A stretch of DNA of 64,000 nt from Clostridia bacterium (lineage in GTDB: Bacteria; Bacillota; Clostridia; Oscillospirales; Acutalibacteraceae), in the NCBI GenBank assembly GCA_900755895.1, contig CAAEIG010000097.1, positions 1 through 64,000 on the forward strand. Reading direction: 5' to 3'. Shown one piece after another: positions 59,263 through 64,000 of this stretch. The notes under the pieces are model-generated. The model was not told the DNA's origin, made no database searches, and saw only the letters and a list, made by a program, of their open reading frames with translations. Within the stretch, counting starts at the first letter, position 1, and the number at the start of each line of letters is the position of its first letter. A program made the position numbers and the translations under genes.

Positions 59263-61827
59263 TCAGGCCAGCTGACGCCGGGCCATCTCGTAAAACTTAC
59301 CCTTTTTCGCCATCATTTCCTCATAGGTGCCCTCTTCCACCAGCCGTCCTTCCTCCAAAAAGAGAATCCGGTCACAGTTCTTCACTGTGCTCAGCCGGTG
59401 GGCAACCACAATCCTGGTGGCCCTCAGCTTCTCCAAGCTCTGGCACACCGTAGCCTGGGACACATTGTCCAGGGCGGAAGTGGCCTCGTCAAAGTACAGG
59501 ATCTTGGGCTTGTTCAGAATGGCCCTGGCAATCAGGATACGCTGGCGTTGCCCGCCGGAAATCACTTGACTGTCCTCATCCAAAATGGTGTGCAGCCCCA
59601 TGGGCATGCGCTCAATATCCTCTGCCAGATCCACGTCCCGCAACACCTGCTCCACTTTGGAAGCCGGCGTCCCCGGGGCCATGATGGTGATATTCTCGTA
59701 AATGCTGCCAGCTATGAGCTGGCCGTCCTGGAGCACCACACCGAACTTCTTGCGCAGCTCCCGTTTATCCAAACCCTCCAAGTCCCGGCCGTCATAGTAA
59801 ATCCGGCCGTTTTGAGGTTCCTCAAATCCCAGCAGCAGCTTGAGCAATGTGGACTTTCCGCTTCCCGAAGGACCGACAATCCCCACATACTCTCCAGGCT
59901 TGATGTGGAACGACACCCCTTTGAGCACGGGTTCTTCCGTCTCCCCGTAAGAGAACTGCAGGTTGCTCACCTCAATCTCCCCGGAAAGGGTCCCCGGCAT
60001 CATCCGGGAGGGGCGTCCCTCCTCCTCGCCCTCAGGCAGGGCATCCAGCAAGAGCTTCGCTCTGCGGTACAGGGGGGCGGCCTCAGTCAGCTCCAACAGG
60101 GCTCCTGCCAAGGACAGCAGCGCTGCGGAAGCCGTTCCAAAGGCGGTGGTGAAGCCCACAAAAGAGCCGATGCTCAAACTCAGACCACCACCGGCAACCA
60201 TCAGCGCAAAGCCCATAAGGAACACCGCCTGAGCTCCACCGGAGATGGTCTGGGCTGCAATGGTGAGCCGCTCTTTCTTTTGGCGGAGCTGTTTCGAGCG
60301 AGTGTAGGGCTCCAAGTACTCGCAGACAGCGCGATTTTCCACTCCTGCAATGCGGATCTTGGAGATGCCGCTGACCAACTGATACAACATGGAACTGCCC
60401 TTGCTGTCCCATTCCGCGATCTGGGACTCGTACTTCAGCTTGCAGACACCCAGCACAGCGATCACTGCCAAAAACGGCACCAACATTCCTACAGCTACCC
60501 AAGTCAGCGCGCCGGAGAATTGGGCCATGCGGATAAAGTAAAACAGAGAAAATACTGCGGAAAGCAAACAGCCACTGTACAAATCCGAGAGCTTCTCCAG
60601 CAGGATCGTAATGCCGATGGCACGCTGGGCCAAGTCCGCAGAATCATACCGTTCCAAAAAGTTTTCCGGCAATCGGAAAAGCCTGTCATACACCGCGTTT
60701 TGCACTGCGTACCGCAGAGAGGAGGTAGAGCGAAACGCTGTGAAATTCTTCACTAGGGTAAATGTCAGATTTCCCAGCACACAGGCCAGAATCACCGCGC
60801 CAAGCTGGTACACCGCCGCTTCATTTCCCAAGGGAATCAGCCGGTCATACAGCAGCTGCGCCGCCGTGGGAATCAACAGCCCTACCAGCGCACCCAAAAG
60901 TGCCAACACCCAGCTGCCGATCCAATCCCGCCGGTAGCTCTGCCGGACGCCAAACCGAAGAAGATCCCACAGGTTCAGCTTTTTTGCCGGGAAGGGCCGG
61001 TACACCATGTCTCCCCGGTCCTCCAAAGTCTGAGCGTAAGCGGCATTCACCTTGGTCTTGGTCTTTGCTGACAAGTTATAGGCCAGGTAACGTCCCGGTC
61101 CTTTGGGCAGGCACACCACCGGCGCTTGCCGCTCCTTGGTGTATGCGATCACCGGGCCAATGTCCTGGGTGTACCAGCCCGGCTCCAAGCGAATCTCCCG
61201 CGCACTGAAATGGGACACCCGAGCAATGCCGTTTAAGTCAAACCTGCGCCCACAGCAATCTCGAACCGTCTCAAAAGGTGCGATGGGGATGCCCTGACGC
61301 CGGCATAAAAACGCCGCCGCGTCATAGATCTTGCTGCCGCTTTCCTCCTCCTGGCCCAAGGTAGGCCGTCGGAACAGCCCCAGGATCATGTGGAGTCCCT
61401 TTTGATAGGTGGCCTCCTGCTCCCTGGCAGAGGCGTAAAAGTACACCTCTTCCTTCACCAGGTTCATATTGTAGCGCTCTACCATCTGTTCTGGGAAATC
61501 CTGGGCGTCAAAGAGCTTCACCCCTGCCAGCCCAGCAAAGGTAACCCGAATCTCTTCTAGTTCCTCCGGGGAGGCCTCCCGGCTTTCCAACACGGCCTGT
61601 TCCAAGGGCGCCAGACCGAAAATCCACGTCCCCTGTTCCCCACCGTCCCAGCAAAGGGATGGGATAACCGTCCCAGGCTCCAGCTCCGTCAAAAGGAACC
61701 GGCGGCCTGTCTTTTCATCCCGGAAGGGCATCAGGAACACCAGCACCCGGCCTTCCTTCACCTGGTACACCAGGTTCTCATGCTTGGTTAGGCACAAAGC
61801 CCCGTTTTTCAGTGTCAGCTGTTCCAT
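59263..61827 (-). CDS. NHLM-type bacteriocin/peptide ABC exporter, ATP-binding subunit
   Basis: 854 aa. An N-terminal cytoplasmic domain of about 270 residues (no C39 cysteine) precedes a six-helix membrane domain (about 290-570). The C-terminal ATPase has Walker A G-P-S-G-S-G-K-S-T, signature I-S-G-G-Q-R-Q-R and Walker B I-L-Y-F-D-E-A-T-S-A-L-D. This layout fits the second ABC protein of NHLM peptide-export systems (long N-terminus, without peptidase). It lies 181 bases upstream of the sheath gene on the same strand and 46 bases after the peptidase-bearing exporter. Confidence 0.85.
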   Translation of the reverse strand: MEQLTLKNGALCLTKHENLVYQVKEGRVLVFLMPFRDEKTGRRFLLTELEPGTVIPSLCWDGGEQGTWIFGLAPLEQAVLESREASPEELEEIRVTFAGLAGVKLFDAQDFPEQMVERYNMNLVKEEVYFYASAREQEATYQKGLHMILGLFRRPTLGQEEESGSKIYDAAAFLCRRQGIPIAPFETVRDCCGRRFDLNGIARVSHFSAREIRLEPGWYTQDIGPVIAYTKERQAPVVCLPKGPGRYLAYNLSAKTKTKVNAAYAQTLEDRGDMVYRPFPAKKLNLWDLLRFGVRQSYRRDWIGSWVLALLGALVGLLIPTAAQLLYDRLIPLGNEAAVYQLGAVILACVLGNLTFTLVKNFTAFRSTSSLRYAVQNAVYDRLFRLPENFLERYDSADLAQRAIGITILLEKLSDLYSGCLLSAVFSLFYFIRMAQFSGALTWVAVGMLVPFLAVIAVLGVCKLKYESQIAEWDSKGSSMLYQLVSGISKIRIAGVENRAVCEYLEPYTRSKQLRQKKERLTIAAQTISGGAQAVFLMGFALMVAGGGLSLSIGSFVGFTTAFGTASAALLSLAGALLELTEAAPLYRRAKLLLDALPEGEEEGRPSRMMPGTLSGEIEVSNLQFSYGETEEPVLKGVSFHIKPGEYVGIVGPSGSGKSTLLKLLLGFEEPQNGRIYYDGRDLEGLDKRELRKKFGVVLQDGQLIAGSIYENITIMAPGTPASKVEQVLRDVDLAEDIERMPMGLHTILDEDSQVISGGQRQRILIARAILNKPKILYFDEATSALDNVSQATVCQSLEKLRATRIVVAHRLSTVKNCDRILFLEEGRLVEEGTYEEMMAKKGKFYEMARRQLA

Positions 61828-61873
61828 CTCTGCCCTCCTTTCTCTCTATCAATCAACTCTTTTTTCAGTGTAC

Positions 61874-64000
61874 TTACAGGCCACCGTTGTCCCCGGAGCG
61901 CACCAGGCGCTGATAGTGGCCTTCCTCACCCATAAGCTGGTCATGGCTGCCCCGTTGGACAATCTTGCCCTCTTCCATGACGATGATCTCATCGCAGTCA
62001 CGGATGGCGGACAACCGATGAGCCACCATAATACAGGTGCAGCCCCGCCGCTTGATGTTGTCCAAAATCTCTTTCTCCGTCTCCGGGTCCAGAGCGGAAG
62101 TGGCCTCATCCAGCACCAAAATGGTGGGATTGCTCACCAGTGCCCTGGCGATTTCCAGCCTCTGGCGCTGCCCACCGGAGAGGTTTTTTCCACCCTCACT
62201 GAGGGCATATTCATAAGCACCGGGCTTCTTCGTGATGATATCGTGGATGCAGGCATCTTTGGCAGCCCGCAGCATATCTTCTTCCAAAATACTTTGGTTC
62301 CACAGGGTGAGGTTCTCGCGAATCGTCCCGGAGAACAGACGGATCTCCTGACTTACCGTAGCAATGCTGGAGAACTTCACATTCCGGGGAACCTGCTGAG
62401 AGGGAACCCCATCAAACAGCACCTGACCTCCCCAGGGCAGATACAGTCCGCTGATCAGCTTGGATACGGTGGATTTTCCGCAGCCGGAGCTGCCCACCAA
62501 GGCGATGGAGCTGCCGCAGGGCAGGGAGAAGGAAAACTCCTCAATCAGTGGGGGCTGCAACCGGCTGTAGCCAAAAGATACATCCCGCAGCTCCACCTGG
62601 CCGGAAAGCTTCTCATTCATGACCTGCTGATTCTCTTCCTGATACACCTCGTCCTGCTGGTACTGCATGATATCCTGGATCTGGCCCATGGAGGACTTCA
62701 TTTCCTGGATCCGCCGGGTAAAACTGGCCAGCTGCTCCACCGGGAAGGTAAATCCGCTGAGCAAGCCTGTAAAGGCCACCAGCATGCCAACGGTCATCTT
62801 GCCGTCCAGGATCTGCATGCATCCAAAGATCAGCACCAACACACTGGCCAGCTGGGAAGTGATGGGCGATACCGTATTGAGCATCCCCTGCAACCGGCCC
62901 AGCCTTTGCTCCATACGGATGGTCTTTGCGTAATGACCCTCCACACGGTTGATGTACTCATTTTCCACGCCAGAGGCCTTTATGGTGCTGCTGATGCCCA
63001 ATCCGGCATAGATGACGCCAATCATTTTTCCCTCATCCTGCTGCATTCGGATGGCGCTGTTGGCCACTGCCGAGGCGCTCAGCCGGACAGCCAGCAGGTT
63101 CACAGCCACTGCAGCAATGCCAATCAAGGTGAGCAGCGGGCTGTACAACAACAAAAGGATCAAATAGAAGACAGCGGAAAACAGATGGAAAGCTGTTTCC
63201 GCCAGGTCGCCGGCCAAAAATTCTCCCACCCGGTCATTGTGACCAACCCGCTCGGAAAGGTCACCAGCATAGCGCTGGTCAAAAAACTGGATGGGCAGAC
63301 GGAACAAGTGATTGAGCAGCGTATGGCAGCTTAGTAAGGAAAGCTTGTTCTGCAGGCGATCCAGCATCCAACCGCGGTAGGCATATAACACTCCCTGGAA
63401 CACAACCACACAACCCAACAGTATCGTAAACCCTGTCAGCCAATTCCGGTTGCCACCCAAGAGAATTTGGTCGATAAAAAGCTGAGAAAACAGCGGCACC
63501 AGCACCCCCGGCACCACCAGCAGCAATCCCAAAGCAGCCAGAGCGATCAACTCACCATACTGGCCCTTGAGCCGCTCTTGAATATAGCGCAGGATCGTCC
63601 GACGGTTTTTCTGGCGCTGTACGCCTTCTTTCCGCTGGAAAGTCAACACAATACCCGTGAAGCCTTCGTCCAATTCCTGCTGGGTCAAACGACGGCGGCC
63701 GGTGGCCGGATCATTGAGATAGAACCAACGTCCCTTGCGGCCCTCGTACACCACGAAATGATTGAAATTCCAATGGATGACACAGGGGGGCTGAGTGTTG
63801 ATTAAATCCTTCAGCTCCATCCGGTAGCCCTTGGCTTCCAATCCCATGTTCCGAGCTGCACGCAGCAGGTTTTTCGCATTGGAGCCATCCCGGGACACAC
63901 CTGCTTCCACACGCACTTGCTCCAAGGGCAAAAAGATCCCAAAATAAGAAAGCACCATTGCAAGGGAGGCGGCTCCGCACTCCCGCGCTTCCATTTGAAA
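61874..64000 (-). CDS. C39-peptidase ABC exporter (NHLM type), N-terminus cut by window end
   Basis: At least 708 residues; the frame stays open through the window end. The C39 peptidase domain has catalytic Cys in E-C-G-A-A-S-L-A-M, His in I-H-W-N-F-N-H-F-V-V and Asp in Y-L-N-D-P-A-T-G. The membrane domain follows, then an ATPase with Walker A G-S-S-G-C-G-K-S-T, L-S-G-G-Q-R-Q-R and L-D-E-A-T-S-A-L-D. Such proteins cleave double-glycine leaders and export the peptide. Only one fitting substrate, the peptide at 28199-28321, is seen in the window. Confidence 0.93.
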   Translation of the reverse strand, partial: FQMEARECGAASLAMVLSYFGIFLPLEQVRVEAGVSRDGSNAKNLLRAARNMGLEAKGYRMELKDLINTQPPCVIHWNFNHFVVYEGRKGRWFYLNDPATGRRRLTQQELDEGFTGIVLTFQRKEGVQRQKNRRTILRYIQERLKGQYGELIALAALGLLLVVPGVLVPLFSQLFIDQILLGGNRNWLTGFTILLGCVVVFQGVLYAYRGWMLDRLQNKLSLLSCHTLLNHLFRLPIQFFDQRYAGDLSERVGHNDRVGEFLAGDLAETAFHLFSAVFYLILLLLYSPLLTLIGIAAVAVNLLAVRLSASAVANSAIRMQQDEGKMIGVIYAGLGISSTIKASGVENEYINRVEGHYAKTIRMEQRLGRLQGMLNTVSPITSQLASVLVLIFGCMQILDGKMTVGMLVAFTGLLSGFTFPVEQLASFTRRIQEMKSSMGQIQDIMQYQQDEVYQEENQQVMNEKLSGQVELRDVSFGYSRLQPPLIEEFSFSLPCGSSIALVGSSGCGKSTVSKLISGLYLPWGGQVLFDGVPSQQVPRNVKFSSIATVSQEIRLFSGTIRENLTLWNQSILEEDMLRAAKDACIHDIITKKPGAYEYALSEGGKNLSGGQRQRLEIARALVSNPTILVLDEATSALDPETEKEILDNIKRRGCTCIMVAHRLSAIRDCDEIIVMEEGKIVQRGSHDQLMGEEGHYQRLVRSGDNGGL

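Noticed and set aside
22133..64000. Type VI secretion system
   Set aside because: No TssJ/L/M membrane complex, TssK, TssF/G or ClpV. The sheath, two tube proteins, LysM, cap-like DUF4255 protein and single AAA+ ATPase fit an eCIS.

Overview
The window reads as a chromosomal segment of a spore-forming, anaerobic, moderately high-GC member of the Clostridia, most like the gut Oscillospiraceae. This is inferred from yqfC/yqfD and ylbJ sporulation genes, a reversed rubrerythrin next to a PerR-type regulator, strong AAAGGAGG ribosome binding sites, tRNAs with encoded CCA, and an SLH-domain exoprotein. I have no species-level evidence.

Left part (1-22 kb). Core genes: yqfD (partial) and yqfC divergent from ylbJ, a small Cys protein, a DUF4037 protein, rubrerythrin and its PerR-like regulator, two tandem TrkA-type proteins, an SH3 lipoprotein, and tRNA-Thr and tRNA-Tyr. 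Directly after the tRNAs lies an AT-rich accessory island (about 7.0-13.3 kb). It holds a MarR-regulated heterodimeric ABC exporter, bracketed by two diverged direct repeats of about 190 bp, plus a frameshifted GNAT acetyltransferase. Core-like genes then resume: tex, an SLH/NlpC-like protein, a GH95 glycosidase, tRNA-Leu, and an ECF sigma factor overlapping a membrane-anchored serpin.

Right part (22.1-64 kb, all minus strand). This is one nearly gapless gene run for an extracellular-type contractile injection system (eCIS). In transcription order it encodes a C39-peptidase ABC exporter (cut by the window edge), an NHLM-type ABC exporter, sheath, tube, two small assembly proteins, a second tube protein, a long low-complexity probable tape measure, a LysM tube-binding protein, a gpD-like hub, a spike, gp25, two baseplate J-type proteins, a tail-I protein and a fibre/baseplate protein. 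Next come two membrane-anchored proteins (kinase-like; about 22 MORN repeats), a DUF4255/Pvc16-like cap, an Ig-like protein, a DUF4280 PAAR-like tip, a HAMP/degenerate-cyclase membrane protein and an eCIS AAA+ ATPase. After these are a 624-aa candidate cargo, a protein ending in a double-glycine leader, and a partner-switching module (STAS protein, AdoHcyase-like protein, MATE-histidine-kinase-like ATPase fusion, SpoIIE-type phosphatase, RsbW-like kinase). The only convincing terminator is at the very end (about 22.1 kb).

The most notable point is the combination. A contractile injection system is encoded together with a peptide-maturing C39/NHLM exporter pair, a strongly translated 40-aa double-glycine leader peptide, membrane-anchored accessory proteins, and a SpoIIE/STAS/RsbW-like phospho-switch with an unusual MATE-ATPase fusion. 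The parts are recognisable families. That they work together is inference from gene order.
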